The notes: generated from the letters alone by a model not told the origin. Shown: positions 9,290 to 18,387, counted from the stretch's first letter. The stretch is 64,000 nt of DNA from Agrobacterium tumefaciens str. B6 (GCF_001541315.1 NZ_LMVK01000001.1:124001-188000), one strand, 5' to 3'. A program made the numbers and translations.

Positions 9290-10651
9290 ATGATGGATGA
9301 TATTGAAAACGCAAAGAAATTTTTCGCCGATAACCCCGATATCGAAATACTTGAAGCTTTCGTCATAGACGCGAATGGTGTGCCGCGCGGCAAGTGGATT
9401 CCGCGCGAACGGGCAATCGACGTTCTTGAAAAGGGAATGGCTATCCCCCGTTCCGTTTATGCGTTGGATATATGGGGGCGGGATGTGCATGCCGCAGGTC
9501 TTGCGGAAGGCACGGGCGATCCCGATGGTTTTTGCTTCCCCGTTCCCGGCACGCTGTCGCGGGTCACATGGCTTGGCAGGCCGACAGCACAGGTTCTGCT
9601 GGCGATGAAAAATCCGGATGGAACCGGTTTTTATGGTGATCCGCGCCATGTTCTGGCGCAGGTTCTGAGCGCCTATAAAAAGGCCGGTCTCACGCCGGTC
9701 GTGGCGACCGAACTCGAATTTTACCTGATCGATCCCGTCCGCTCTGCACTTGACCCGGTCCGTCCGCCGCATAGCCGCGAGGGCCGGTGGCATACGGGCC
9801 AGACACAGGTTCTGTCGATTTCCGAATTGCAGGATTTCGAGGATGTCTTCCATGACATTGCCACAGCCTGTCGGGCGCAGGGCGTTCTTGCCGATACGAC
9901 GCTGCGCGAAAACGGCCCCGGACAATATGAAATCAATCTCAACCATGTGCCGGATGCCCTGCAGGCCGCCGATTTTGCCGTTTTCCTGAAGCGCATCGTC
10001 AAGGGCGTGGCGCGCCGGCACGATCTCGACGCGACCTTCATGGCCAAGCCTTACGGTTTGCAGGCCGGCAACGGCATGCATGTGCATTTTTCCGTTATCG
10101 ATAGGGACGGCAGGAACATCTACGCCGGGGAAAATGGCCCGTCGGATGCGCTGATGCATTCGGTTGGCGGCCTCTTGGAAAACATGGGGGAAAGCATGGC
10201 GATCTTCGCGCCCCATGCCAATTCCTATCGCCGGTTGACCCCCAGCGAACATGCGCCAACCTATGCCTCCTGGGGCATCGACAACCGCTCGGCGGCGGTG
10301 CGTGTCATCGTTGCCAGCAAGGCGGCGACGCGTATCGAACATCGCGTCGCCGGTGCCGATACCAATCCCTATCTCGTTGTCGCGATGATCCTGAGCGCCG
10401 CGCTTGCCGGCATGAAGGAGAAACGCCAACCCGGCGGCGCGATTGCCGGCGACAGCCACGCGATCAACCACGAGCCGCTGCCCACCAACTGGGACTATGC
10501 ATTGCAGCGCTTCACACGATCGAGCTTTGCCTATGCGACGCTCGGCCAGAAGTACCGGACGCTGTTTTCCGCCTGCAAACAGCAGGAGCTTTCCGAATTT
10601 TCCCTGCGTGTAACCGACGTCGAATATGACGCCTATATCAGGACGGTGTGA
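9290..10651 (+). CDS. Glutamine synthetase family protein, likely gamma-glutamylpolyamine/amine ligase (PuuA-like)
   Basis: ATP-dependent ligase of the GlnA-like family, about 453 residues. Catalytic-domain motifs are present: ATELEFYL (metal-binding glutamates), ENGPGQYEINL, GNGMHVHFS, and the ATP-binding NSYRRL. The regulatory adenylylation tyrosine region of housekeeping GlnA is absent. Position immediately before an FAD oxidase of the gamma-glutamylputrescine oxidase type, 1 base apart, suggests it glutamylates putrescine or a similar amine. An upstream ATG at 9269 would add seven residues; the ATG at 9290 (or 9293) has GGAAACGG at a better distance. Substrate is inference. Confidence 0.8.
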   Translation: MMDDIENAKKFFADNPDIEILEAFVIDANGVPRGKWIPRERAIDVLEKGMAIPRSVYALDIWGRDVHAAGLAEGTGDPDGFCFPVPGTLSRVTWLGRPTAQVLLAMKNPDGTGFYGDPRHVLAQVLSAYKKAGLTPVVATELEFYLIDPVRSALDPVRPPHSREGRWHTGQTQVLSISELQDFEDVFHDIATACRAQGVLADTTLRENGPGQYEINLNHVPDALQAADFAVFLKRIVKGVARRHDLDATFMAKPYGLQAGNGMHVHFSVIDRDGRNIYAGENGPSDALMHSVGGLLENMGESMAIFAPHANSYRRLTPSEHAPTYASWGIDNRSAAVRVIVASKAATRIEHRVAGADTNPYLVVAMILSAALAGMKEKRQPGGAIAGDSHAINHEPLPTNWDYALQRFTRSSFAYATLGQKYRTLFSACKQQELSEFSLRVTDVEYDAYIRTV

Positions 10652-10652
10652 G

Positions 10653-11954
10653 ATGGCTGAGGTAACGAACATTCCCAATCCCGGCCACACATCCTCCTGG
10701 TACGCGGCCTCCGCCAATGTCAAATCCGTGCGGCCGACACTTGAAGGCGCGCTGGAAGCGGATGTCTGCGTCATCGGCGGCGGTTTCACCGGCATTTCCG
10801 CAGCGCTTGAACTCAGTGAGCGCGGCTATTCCGTCATCGTTCTTGAAGGTGTGCGGGTCGGCTTCGGCGCTTCGGGTCGCAATGGCGGCCAGATCGTCAA
10901 CGGCTATAGCCGTGATCTCGAGACCATCGCAGGCCGTTACGGGCACGAAAAGGCGGTGAAGCTTGGAGAAATGTCGCTTGAAGGCGGCGCTATCATCCGC
11001 AGCCGCATCGCGAAATACGCCATCGACTGCGATCTCGTCGATGGCGGTTTCTTTGCCGCCTTTACGCCGAAACAGATCCGCGAAATGGAAGCTCACAAGG
11101 CCCATTGGGAAAAACACGGCCATGGCGGGCTCGAAATGGTCTCCAAGGCGGATGTCGGCCAGTATGTGAAGACGGACCGTTATGCCGGCGGTATGATCGA
11201 CCGCCTCGGTGGCCACATCCACCCGCTCAATCTGGTGCAGGGGGAAGCGGCGGCGGCTGAAAGCCTCGGTGCTCGGATATTCGAAAATTCGCGGGTCATT
11301 GCGGTAGAGCAGGGGGAGAACCCCGTCGTGCGGACCGCGACGGGCAGTGTGAGGACGAAATATGTTCTCGTCTGCGGCAATGCCTATCTCGGCACATTGC
11401 TACCGGAAATCGGCGAGCGGATGATGCCCGTCTCAAGCCAGGTCATGGCGACGGAGCCGCTCGATGCCGACCTGATTGAGGAGCTTCTGCCCGCCGATTA
11501 TTGCGTCGAGGATGCCAATTACATTCTCGATTATTACCGCCGCCCCTCGGATAATCGCCTGCTCTATGGCGGCGGCATCGGTTATGGCGGCAGCGACCCT
11601 GCCGATCTGACGGGCGTGATCCGGCCGAACATGCTGAAGACCTTCCCGCAACTAGAAAAGACGAAGATCGACTTCGCCTGGAGCGGCAATTTCGCGCTGA
11701 CCCTGACGCGCATCCCGCATATGGGCAGGCTCTCGGACAATATCTATTTTTCGCATGGCGACAGCGGCCATGGCGTCACGACCACGCATCTGCTTGGCAA
11801 GATATTGGGCGAGTCCGTTGCCGGTCACGCTGAACGTTTCGATATCTGGAGTTCGCTGCCGAACTATCCGTTCCCGGGCGGCAAGACGTTCCGCGTGCCG
11901 CTGACCGTGCTTGGTGCATGGTGGTACGGCATGCGCGACAGGCTCGGATTTTAG
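10653..11954 (+). CDS. FAD-dependent oxidase, gamma-glutamylputrescine oxidase (PuuB/OrdL)-like
   Basis: 433-residue DAO-family flavoenzyme. It shows the N-terminal TSSWYAAS segment typical of PuuB/OrdL proteins, the FAD motif VCVIGGGFTGISAALEL, the ASGRNGGQIVNGYS loop, and the C-terminal SGHGVTTTHLLGKIL. The family oxidises gamma-glutamylated amines to aldehydes, releasing ammonia and peroxide. Start at 10653 is 1 base after the ligase stop. Its stop overlaps the convergent gluconokinase stop by four bases, so the two transcription units abut with no terminator space. Confidence 0.82.
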   Translation: MAEVTNIPNPGHTSSWYAASANVKSVRPTLEGALEADVCVIGGGFTGISAALELSERGYSVIVLEGVRVGFGASGRNGGQIVNGYSRDLETIAGRYGHEKAVKLGEMSLEGGAIIRSRIAKYAIDCDLVDGGFFAAFTPKQIREMEAHKAHWEKHGHGGLEMVSKADVGQYVKTDRYAGGMIDRLGGHIHPLNLVQGEAAAAESLGARIFENSRVIAVEQGENPVVRTATGSVRTKYVLVCGNAYLGTLLPEIGERMMPVSSQVMATEPLDADLIEELLPADYCVEDANYILDYYRRPSDNRLLYGGGIGYGGSDPADLTGVIRPNMLKTFPQLEKTKIDFAWSGNFALTLTRIPHMGRLSDNIYFSHGDSGHGVTTTHLLGKILGESVAGHAERFDIWSSLPNYPFPGGKTFRVPLTVLGAWWYGMRDRLGF

Positions 11955-12460
11955 AACGTTACCGCCTTCAAACCGGAAAGTGCGTTTTTCGCAATATCCT
12001 CGGGTGTGGTGTCGATGCTGACGGTTACGACGCCCGGTTCGCCGGTCGGCACTTCCAGCGTGGCAAGCTGGGTCTGCAGCAGCGAAAGTGGCATGAAATG
12101 GCCTTTGCGTTCACCCATGCGCCGGCTGAGAAGTTCCAGGCTGCCATCCAGATAAACGAAGGCAAGCGGGCCGCCGGTAGCCTTGCGAAGCCGGTCGCGA
12201 TAGATTTTCTTGAGCGCCGAGCAGGAAACGACGACACCGTTATTTTCGATGCCCTTGCGCAGTTCCGCGCCGATCAGATCGAGCCAGGGCCAGCGATCTT
12301 CGTCAGTCAGGGGAATACCCTCGGACATTTTATCGACATTGGATTTAGGGTGAAGCTTGTCGCCCTCAATGAAGGCAATACCCAGTTTTTCCGCCAGTTC
12401 CTCTGCGACCGTGGACTTGCCAGAGCCGCTCACTCCCATCACGACAATTGCCTGTGTCAC
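11951..12460 (-). CDS. gntK: Gluconokinase
   Basis: Phosphorylates gluconate to 6-phosphogluconate for the Entner-Doudoroff pathway. The 169-residue protein has the P-loop GVSGSGKST (about 9-17), the GntK-specific GDKLHPKSNVDKMSEGIPLTDEDRWPWL stretch split over residues 33-60, and CSALKKIYRD. Start is GTG at 12458-12460 with AGAGG at good distance. It lies 87 bases downstream of the last gene of the osmoprotectant transporter on the same strand; no functional link is obvious. Confidence 0.95.
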   Translation of the reverse strand: MTQAIVVMGVSGSGKSTVAEELAEKLGIAFIEGDKLHPKSNVDKMSEGIPLTDEDRWPWLDLIGAELRKGIENNGVVVSCSALKKIYRDRLRKATGGPLAFVYLDGSLELLSRRMGERKGHFMPLSLLQTQLATLEVPTGEPGVVTVSIDTTPEDIAKNALSGLKAVTF

Positions 12461-12547
12461 CCGAACCTCTGATATTTCTGTTTCGACGGTCAGCCCCTAA
12501 CATGTGCGGCAGATATCGGGAATACAAAAATGCGGGGCTTGCCCATG

Positions 12548-13288
12548 TCAGTGCCCGGTTTTGCGGGCTGCGGCTTTTTCCAGCGCGGAAAAGCCGGTGT
12601 GAATCAGGATCGCCAGCGCCGCAACGATAAGCCCGCCCTGCAGAATGAAGGCGAGGTTGTTGGATTGCAGACCGGCAATGATCACTTCACCGAGCGTATG
12701 CGCCGCGACTGTCGAGCCGATGGTAGCGGTGGAAAGGCTGATGACCGCCGAAAGCCTGATGCCCGCCAGAATGGCCGGAAGGGCGAGCGGCAATTCCACT
12801 TTGAGAAGCCGTTGCCAGCCGGTCATGCCGCTGCCTCTCGCGGCATCCATCACGGTGGCGGGCAGGGTGGTCAGCCCTGTCAGCGTATTTTCGAAAACTG
12901 GCAGCAACGCATAGAGAAACAGCGCAATGAGCGTGGGTTTTTCGCCAAAACCGATTATCGGTACGGCAAGCGCCAGCACCGCCACGGGCGGAAAAGTCTG
13001 GCCGATATTGACGATGCTGCGCGAGAGCGGCAGGAAATCCGTCCCGAATGGCCGGGTGACGAGAACCGCAAGCGCGCCCGCCGTCAGTGTGGCGAGCCCG
13101 GTCGCAATCGCGACTGTGGTTAGATGTGACAGCGTCAGGGAAAACAGATTTGCCTGCGTGTAGATCGCCGGCGCATTGGCCTGCACGAGAGGGCGGAACA
13201 GCGGTGCGAAGACCTGCGGCACGGCGAGGAAGATGATCAGCGCCAGCGTCAGGAAACCGAGGGCAAACAGGGATAAGGTGTTTTTCAT
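12548..13288 (-). CDS. Osmoprotectant ABC transporter permease (OpuCB/YehW-like)
   Basis: Inner-membrane permease, 246 residues, of a glycine betaine/choline-type importer. It shows about six hydrophobic segments and the binding-protein-dependent domain with the EAA loop DAARGSGMTGWQRLLKVELP. The ATG overlaps the ATPase stop in an ATGA junction, so translation is coupled. It is the last transporter gene on the minus strand. Similarity of layout (binding protein, permease, ATPase, permease) is to E. coli yehZYXW (osmF system) and Bacillus opuC. Confidence 0.88.
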   Translation of the reverse strand: MKNTLSLFALGFLTLALIIFLAVPQVFAPLFRPLVQANAPAIYTQANLFSLTLSHLTTVAIATGLATLTAGALAVLVTRPFGTDFLPLSRSIVNIGQTFPPVAVLALAVPIIGFGEKPTLIALFLYALLPVFENTLTGLTTLPATVMDAARGSGMTGWQRLLKVELPLALPAILAGIRLSAVISLSTATIGSTVAAHTLGEVIIAGLQSNNLAFILQGGLIVAALAILIHTGFSALEKAAARKTGH

Positions 13289-14223
13289 GGGGCGCCGGCG
13301 GCACGCTGGAGGAGAACGTCACGCCGCACGCGGCCGGCGGGTTGCCCGTTAGCCTTGATTACCGGCAAGGCATCGCGACCCGCCCATAACATTGCCGACA
13401 GGGCGTCGCGCTGGCTTGTATGTTCGGTGAGCGGTTCACCCTCGGCACTTCCCGGCTCCACGATGTCTGCAACGGAGAGAACCGAAAGCAGTTTCAGCGC
13501 CCGTTCGTTTTCGCCGATCATGGTGCGGACAAAATCCGTCGCCGGTTTCAGCACGAGCTCGGATGGCGGGCAGTCCTGGACGATGCGGCCCTTGTCCATC
13601 ACGGCGATACGATCCGCCAGATGAAAAGCTTCGTCCATATCGTGTGTGACGAGAACGACCGTCACGCCGAGCTTCTTCTGGATATCGAGAAGATCGTTCT
13701 GGGCCTTGGCGCGGATCACCGGGTCCAAGGCGCCGAAGGGCTCGTCCATCAGGAGAATGTTGGGTTCGGCGGCCAGCGCACGCGCCACGCCGACGCGCTG
13801 CTGCTGGCCGCCTGAGAGTTCATGTGGGAAACGGTCGGCATAGAGCGCGGGGTCAAGCTGGAAGAGGTGCATCAGCGCATCGATCTTGGCCGCGATGCGC
13901 TTGCGGTCCCAGCCGATCAGCTGCGGCACGGTCGCGATATTTTCGGCGACCGTCCGGTGCGGAAACAGGCCATGGCCCTGAATGGCATAGCCTATCTGGC
14001 GGCGCAGTTTGAAGCCGGGTATCGCGCTGACATCCTCTCCGTCGATCCGGATCATGCCGGATGTTGGCTCCACCAGCCGGTTTATCATGCGCAGCAGGGT
14101 GGTTTTTCCCGACCCCGAGGTGCCGACGATGACGGTGACGGTGCGCGGCGCTACCGTTAGCGATACCTGATCCACGACGGTCGTATCGCCATATCGTTTC
14201 GTGATGGTGTCGATCTCGATCAT
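13285..14223 (-). CDS. Osmoprotectant ABC transporter ATP-binding protein (OpuCA/YehX-like)
   Basis: 312-residue ATPase energising the adjacent permeases. Motifs: Walker A GTSGSGKTT, Q-loop YAIQGHGLFPH, signature LSGGQQQRV, Walker B ILLMDEPFGAL, switch histidine LVTHDMDEA. A C-terminal CBS-like stretch follows (about 240-312), as in OpuCA-type ATPases that may sense ionic strength. The open frame continues upstream to 14682, but that part is out-of-frame permease sequence; the ATG at 14221-14223, overlapping the upstream permease stop, is the true start. Confidence 0.92.
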   Translation of the reverse strand: MIEIDTITKRYGDTTVVDQVSLTVAPRTVTVIVGTSGSGKTTLLRMINRLVEPTSGMIRIDGEDVSAIPGFKLRRQIGYAIQGHGLFPHRTVAENIATVPQLIGWDRKRIAAKIDALMHLFQLDPALYADRFPHELSGGQQQRVGVARALAAEPNILLMDEPFGALDPVIRAKAQNDLLDIQKKLGVTVVLVTHDMDEAFHLADRIAVMDKGRIVQDCPPSELVLKPATDFVRTMIGENERALKLLSVLSVADIVEPGSAEGEPLTEHTSQRDALSAMLWAGRDALPVIKANGQPAGRVRRDVLLQRAAGAP

Positions 14224-15386
14224 GCCTTTTGCCTTCCGCCTGCGCTGAAGAGATTGCTGTCGATGAGGGCATCGAGGGTGATCGCGGCGGCAAAGCCGAG
14301 AAGAACGGTGGGCACGGTGCCAAGCAGCACGAGGTCCATGGCCGTCTGCCCGATGCCCTGAAACACGAAAACGCCAAAACCACCGCCGCCGATCAGGGCC
14401 GCGATCGTCGCCAGCCCGATATTCTGCACCAGCACGATGCGAATACCGGTGAGGATGACCGGCATGGCCAGCGGAAATTCCACCCGCAGCAGCCGTTGCA
14501 CCGGTGTCATGCCAAGGCCGCGCGCCGCTTCCCGCACCGCCTGCGAAACCCCGGCAAGGCCGACCACCGTGTTGGAAACCACCGGCAGCAGCGAATAGAG
14601 AAACAGCGCCACGAAGGCGGGCGCCATGCCGATGCCGGCAATGCCGATCTTCGCTGCACCCGGGACCGTGGCCGCGATCCATCCGAGCGGCGCGATCAGC
14701 AAACCGAAAAGGGCGATGGAGGGGATGGTCTGGACGATATTGAGGGTATTCAGCACCCCCGCCCGCAGCCGTTCGACCTTGTAACAGAGGATGCCGAGCG
14801 GAATACCCGCGATGGTCGCCGCGATCAGCGAGCCGATGGCAAGCTCCACGTGCCGCAGGGCCGCGGTCCAGAATATATCGGCCCGGCCGGTATATTCCTT
14901 GATGATGGAGAGATCGTTCCAGAGGCCGCTTGTCAGCACCGCCGCAAGCGCAGCCACCGCCACCAGCAACAGCAAAATCCTAACGGCGGGCTTCGGCTGG
15001 AGACGGGCAATACAAACAGTCGTGAGCAGAGCCAATCCGGCAAATATCAGCCAGAAACCGCTGGCGGGCGAAACGCGGGCAAAGCCATTGCCCTGCGGCG
15101 TGAGGAAAGACGCCGCCTGGCCGACAAAAACCGCCAGTGCAGCAAGGCCGGCCAGCGCGACTGTGAGCTTCAGTCGCGCGGGAAAGCGGAAAAATGCGAT
15201 GAAAGCCGCAAGGAGAATGATGGTGGTGAGAACGGCGGCAGCCGCAGCCGGAAGGGCTTCGAAGACCGTTCTTGTTTCGCCCTGAACGATCCGGTTTGCG
15301 CGGAATGTCATGAAGGGCGATATAAAAAGCGCATAAAGAAGCAGGCACGAAATCAGTACGCCCACCTTGTCAGGCCATTTCGTCAA
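14220..15386 (-). CDS. Osmoprotectant ABC transporter permease, long form (YehY-like)
   Basis: 388-residue permease. An N-terminal half with four or five extra hydrophobic helices (about residues 10-170) precedes the standard permease domain, which carries the EAA loop EAARGLGMTPVQRLLRVEFP (about 285-304). This two-part build is typical of YehY. I accept the TTG at 15384-15386 because GGAGGG stands 9 bases before it and no ATG follows until deep inside the protein. It overlaps the ATPase gene by four bases. Confidence 0.87.
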   Translation of the reverse strand: MTKWPDKVGVLISCLLLYALFISPFMTFRANRIVQGETRTVFEALPAAAAAVLTTIILLAAFIAFFRFPARLKLTVALAGLAALAVFVGQAASFLTPQGNGFARVSPASGFWLIFAGLALLTTVCIARLQPKPAVRILLLLVAVAALAAVLTSGLWNDLSIIKEYTGRADIFWTAALRHVELAIGSLIAATIAGIPLGILCYKVERLRAGVLNTLNIVQTIPSIALFGLLIAPLGWIAATVPGAAKIGIAGIGMAPAFVALFLYSLLPVVSNTVVGLAGVSQAVREAARGLGMTPVQRLLRVEFPLAMPVILTGIRIVLVQNIGLATIAALIGGGGFGVFVFQGIGQTAMDLVLLGTVPTVLLGFAAAITLDALIDSNLFSAGGRQKA

Positions 15387-15465
15387 ATCCAGCTTCCCTC
15401 CCCTGGGTTAGGGCGGGACCAGGAGAACGCTTCCGTTCCCGAAGCCCGCTCCAGCGCCGCGAGTG

Positions 15466-16377
15466 TTACTTGACGAAACCGTTCTTGGTCAGAAAGTCGA
15501 GCGCCACGGTCTTGGCCTGTTCGCCACCCACCTGCACGCGGGCGTTCAAATCCTGCAGCGTTGCCAGATCGAGCTTTTCGAACACCGGTTTCAGCAGTTC
15601 CTCAATATTCGGGTGCTTTTTGAGAACCTCTTCGCGAATGATCGGTGCTGGTTGATAGACCGGCTGCACATGCTTGTCGTCCTCCAGCACCACAAGGCCG
15701 GAGGGGGCGATGCCGCCATCCGTGCCATAGACCATGGCTGCATTGGCGTTGTTCGTCTGGTTGGCGGCGGCGGCGATCGTGGCCGCGGGGTCGCCGCCGG
15801 AAAGCGTGATCAGCTGGTCAGGCTTCATGGTGAAGCCATAGGTGGTCTGAAATGCAGGCAGCGCTGCGGCGGAATTGACGAATTCGGAAGAAGCGGCAAG
15901 GACCACCTCGCCGCCGCCGGCAACATATTTGCCGAAGTCGGAAAGCGTCTTCAGATTGTTCTTGTCGGCGACATCCTTGCGCAGGGCAATTGCCCAGGTG
16001 TTGTTGGCCGGCGATGGTGTCAACCAGACGATCTTGTTGGCATCGTAATCGAGTGTTTTGGCCTCTTCATAACCCTTGGCGGCATCTTTCCAGAGTGGAT
16101 CGTCCGCCTTGGAGAAAAAGAAGGCGGCGTTGCCGGTATATTCAGGATAAATGTCGATTTCGCCCGCGGTGATCGCTTTTCGCACAACCGGTGTGGCGCC
16201 AAGCTGGATGCGATCTGTCGTTTCGATCTTGTTCTGGTTCAGGATAGCGAGAATGATGTTGCCAAGAACGCCGCCCTCCGTGTCGATCTTCGACGACACC
16301 ACCACCTGCGCCTGAGCGATGGAAACAGAAAAGGCAAGCGCAAGTCCGGCGCCCGTCAACGTCATCAAGCGGTTCAT
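15466..16377 (-). CDS. Osmoprotectant ABC transporter substrate-binding protein (OsmF/ProX-like)
   Basis: Periplasmic binding protein, 303 residues, first gene of the transporter operon. The ATG at 16375-16377 has GGAGG 8 bases upstream and gives a signal peptide ending near SIAQA/QVVV. The OpuAC-type fold shows VVSSKIDTEGG, EIDIYPEYTGN and IPxPAPI-like QPAPIIREEVL segments. Family members bind glycine betaine, choline or related compounds with aromatic cages; the exact ligand is not readable here. Confidence 0.88.
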   Translation of the reverse strand: MNRLMTLTGAGLALAFSVSIAQAQVVVSSKIDTEGGVLGNIILAILNQNKIETTDRIQLGATPVVRKAITAGEIDIYPEYTGNAAFFFSKADDPLWKDAAKGYEEAKTLDYDANKIVWLTPSPANNTWAIALRKDVADKNNLKTLSDFGKYVAGGGEVVLAASSEFVNSAAALPAFQTTYGFTMKPDQLITLSGGDPAATIAAAANQTNNANAAMVYGTDGGIAPSGLVVLEDDKHVQPVYQPAPIIREEVLKKHPNIEELLKPVFEKLDLATLQDLNARVQVGGEQAKTVALDFLTKNGFVK

Positions 16378-16526
16378 CAATGTTCCTCCGGTGGGTCAGC
16401 CTGCCGAACAGGCGAAAGATCGCCGCCGCAATTGCGGCGGAGTATCAACGACCGGAAAGAAAAAAGGTTGCACGCCATCCGCATTTTCGCGTCGATGGCT
16501 CCCGTCGGTGCCGATGGCCGCTTTCG

Positions 16527-17573
16527 TCAGGCTTCGTCGTCCCGCTTGCGCGCATCCTTGCCCATGACGAGCGGCATGAGAACGGAGAGGAAGAGAAGCC
16601 TGATGACGTGGTGGGAGCCGACATAGGCGGTATCGGCATGCATCATCACTGCCATCGCCGCCATGGTTTCCAGGCCACCCGGTGAATAGGCGATCATGAC
16701 GGCATTGAGCGGGACGCCGGTCACACCGGAAATCATCCAGGCAATGCTGCCGGCAATCAGCATCACGGCGATTGTGACGACGAAACCCGCCAGAAAGCCT
16801 TTCCGCACGTCCATCAGCGAGACATTCGAAAAGCGTGTGCCGATAAGGCAACCGATCAGCACATAAACCGGCAGGCTGAGCCAGGTGGGAACACCACCCT
16901 CGGTAAGGCCGGTAATGTGGGTGCTGATGGAAATGGCGACGCCGCCCAGCAGCAGTGCGGCCGGAAACTTCCAGCGCAGGAAAAGCCAGCCGGTCAGAAG
17001 CGAGGCGCCGATGGTCAGCGCCAGCGTGAACAGGCCCATTGGCGGGTTGGTGACAAGCGGTTCCGTGCTGACGAGATCGAAATATTCCACGATCAGCGGC
17101 ACGGAAAGTGTTAGCGCCAGCACCCGCACACTTTGCACGATGCTGACGGTTGCAAGGTCGCTTTTCGTCTCGGCACCAAGGCTGATGATATAGCTGAGAT
17201 GACCGGGAGAGGCGCCCAGCATCGCCGTTGTCCGGTCGTAACCGAAGCCGTAATGCAGGATCCAGTAAGCGACATAGAGCATGATGACGACAGCGACGAG
17301 CACGACGACGAAGCTCACGGGCCAGGTCTTCGCGGCATCTATCACGGAGGGCGTCACGCTCGTTCCCATCGAAATGCCGACGACGACGAAACAGGCATTG
17401 CGGATGAAAGCGGGAACGCCAAGCCTTATGCCGGCGAGCCCCGTGATCGTCACCGCAAGCGCCGGGCCGGACAGAAAGGGTGCCGGGATATCGATGAGGC
17501 TGGCGAGCAGCGCACCTATGCTGCCGATGAGCGCGGTAAGCGCAAATGTATGGAATTCAGGCTTGATGATCAT
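16527..17573 (-). CDS. AbrB-family membrane protein
   Basis: 348-residue integral membrane protein with about ten hydrophobic segments. The paired AbrB-duplication modules are visible around LLASLIDIPAPFLSGPALA and the second copy near LPVYVLIGCLIGTRF. E. coli AbrB has been linked to aidB regulation, and some annotations call the family ammonia monooxygenase; no catalytic residues support that name. I chose the ATG at 17571-17573 over one 23 codons upstream because the extension is hydrophilic and unlike the family. It lies between the osmoprotectant operon and rirA, own transcription likely. Confidence 0.8.
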   Translation of the reverse strand: MIIKPEFHTFALTALIGSIGALLASLIDIPAPFLSGPALAVTITGLAGIRLGVPAFIRNACFVVVGISMGTSVTPSVIDAAKTWPVSFVVVLVAVVIMLYVAYWILHYGFGYDRTTAMLGASPGHLSYIISLGAETKSDLATVSIVQSVRVLALTLSVPLIVEYFDLVSTEPLVTNPPMGLFTLALTIGASLLTGWLFLRWKFPAALLLGGVAISISTHITGLTEGGVPTWLSLPVYVLIGCLIGTRFSNVSLMDVRKGFLAGFVVTIAVMLIAGSIAWMISGVTGVPLNAVMIAYSPGGLETMAAMAVMMHADTAYVGSHHVIRLLFLSVLMPLVMGKDARKRDDEA

Positions 17574-17680
17574 TGCGACGCTGATTGGTTGCTTGAAAAA
17601 GCTCGTGACCAAATGCGCCGCTTCCGTTCGCGACGTCAACACGCGGGATCAAAAATATTATATTTCGCGCGTCTTCCATA

Positions 17681-17712
17681 AAAGAAAAGCCCGTGACCTC
17701 AAGGACACGGGC
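17681..17712 (-). terminator. Rho-independent terminator of rirA
   Basis: GCCCGTG (17689-17695) pairs with CACGGGC (17706-17712) around a 10-base loop. Read on the minus strand the stem is followed by TTTTCTTTT, and it lies just after the rirA stop at 17744. Confidence 0.85.
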
Positions 17713-17743
17713 TATGACAATTGCCGAGGAGGAAATGGGATGA

Positions 17744-18214
17744 TCAGGCAGCCGGAAGGGCAGCGACCTTCGGCATTTCCGTGTCCAGGCCAAGCAGGAA
17801 GTTGATCTGCGGCCGAGCCTTGACGAGATCATCGATCGAGTATTCCGCCAGAACGTCAAAAAACGCATTGAGCGCCTTGCGAAGCGCCGAGTTGAGGCCG
17901 CAGCTGTCCACAAGCGGACATTCCACAGCGCCATCTTCGAAGCATTCGGCCATGGCGAAGCTGTCTTCAGTCACTCTCACCACGTCGAACAGACTGATTT
18001 TTTCAGCGGGTTTGCCAAGGCGCACGCCGCCGTTACGGCCGCGCACGGTTTCCACCAGGCCCGCCTTGTTGAGCGGCTGCAGGATTTTGAACAGGAACAG
18101 CTCCGAAACGCCATAGGCTCTGGCGATCTCAGGAATGCGGCTCAGATGGCCTTCATTGGCGGCGCAATACATCAACATGCGAACGGCATAGTTGGTCTGT
18201 TTGGTCAAGCGCAT
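17744..18214 (-). CDS. rirA: Rrf2-family iron-responsive regulator RirA
   Basis: Cytoplasmic iron-sulfur transcription factor that represses iron-uptake genes in iron-replete rhizobia. The 156-residue protein begins MRLTKQTNYAVRMLMYCA, with the winged helix over about 1-65 and the cluster ligands Cys91, Cys99 and Cys105 in the spacing expected for RirA (C-x7-C-x5-C). The ATG at 18212-18214 has TTAGGAGACC upstream. It is divergent from a ferric-iron binding protein gene, a likely target. TAACTC/GAGTTA arms (18225-18230, 18239-18244) overlap its leader and might be an operator, but this is weak. Confidence 0.95.
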   Translation of the reverse strand: MRLTKQTNYAVRMLMYCAANEGHLSRIPEIARAYGVSELFLFKILQPLNKAGLVETVRGRNGGVRLGKPAEKISLFDVVRVTEDSFAMAECFEDGAVECPLVDSCGLNSALRKALNAFFDVLAEYSIDDLVKARPQINFLLGLDTEMPKVAALPAA

Positions 18215-18253
18215 GCTGGTCTCCTAACTCTCAATGTGGAGTTATATAGTCTC

Positions 18254-18288
18254 TTTTTCAGTTTAGAACAATTCCAGAAACTGAAAAA
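18254..18288. promoter_or_regulatory. Inverted repeat in the rirA/iron-binding-protein intergenic region
   Basis: TTTTTCAGTTT (18254-18264) and AAACTGAAAAA (18278-18288) are perfect 11-base arms around a 13-base spacer. The element lies 40 bases from rirA and 100 bases from the binding-protein gene. No oligo-U tract follows in the sense of a gene end, so a protein-binding site is more likely than a terminator. Which regulator uses it is unknown. Confidence 0.5.
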
Positions 18289-18343
18289 ACTGGCACCCAT
18301 CAGATATTTCTTAAACAGCCTTGTTGACCGTCCTGATGATTCA

Positions 18344-18358
18344 TGAACAAACAAGTCA
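18344..18358. promoter_or_regulatory. Candidate RirA operator (IRO-type, TGA-N9-TCA)
   Basis: The sequence TGAACAAACAAGTCA fits the TGA-N9-TCA iron-responsive operator described in Rhizobium. It lies 30 bases before the ATG of the ferric binding protein and opposite rirA, where a RirA site would be expected. The motif is short, so a chance match is possible. Confidence 0.45.
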
Positions 18359-18387
18359 AGAATCGGAATGTAATGGAGGCATTCATA

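Noticed and set aside
13285..14682. Long 465-codon frame as a fused ATPase
   Set aside because: The first 150 codons are out-of-frame sequence of the overlapping permease gene; the ATPase begins at 14223.
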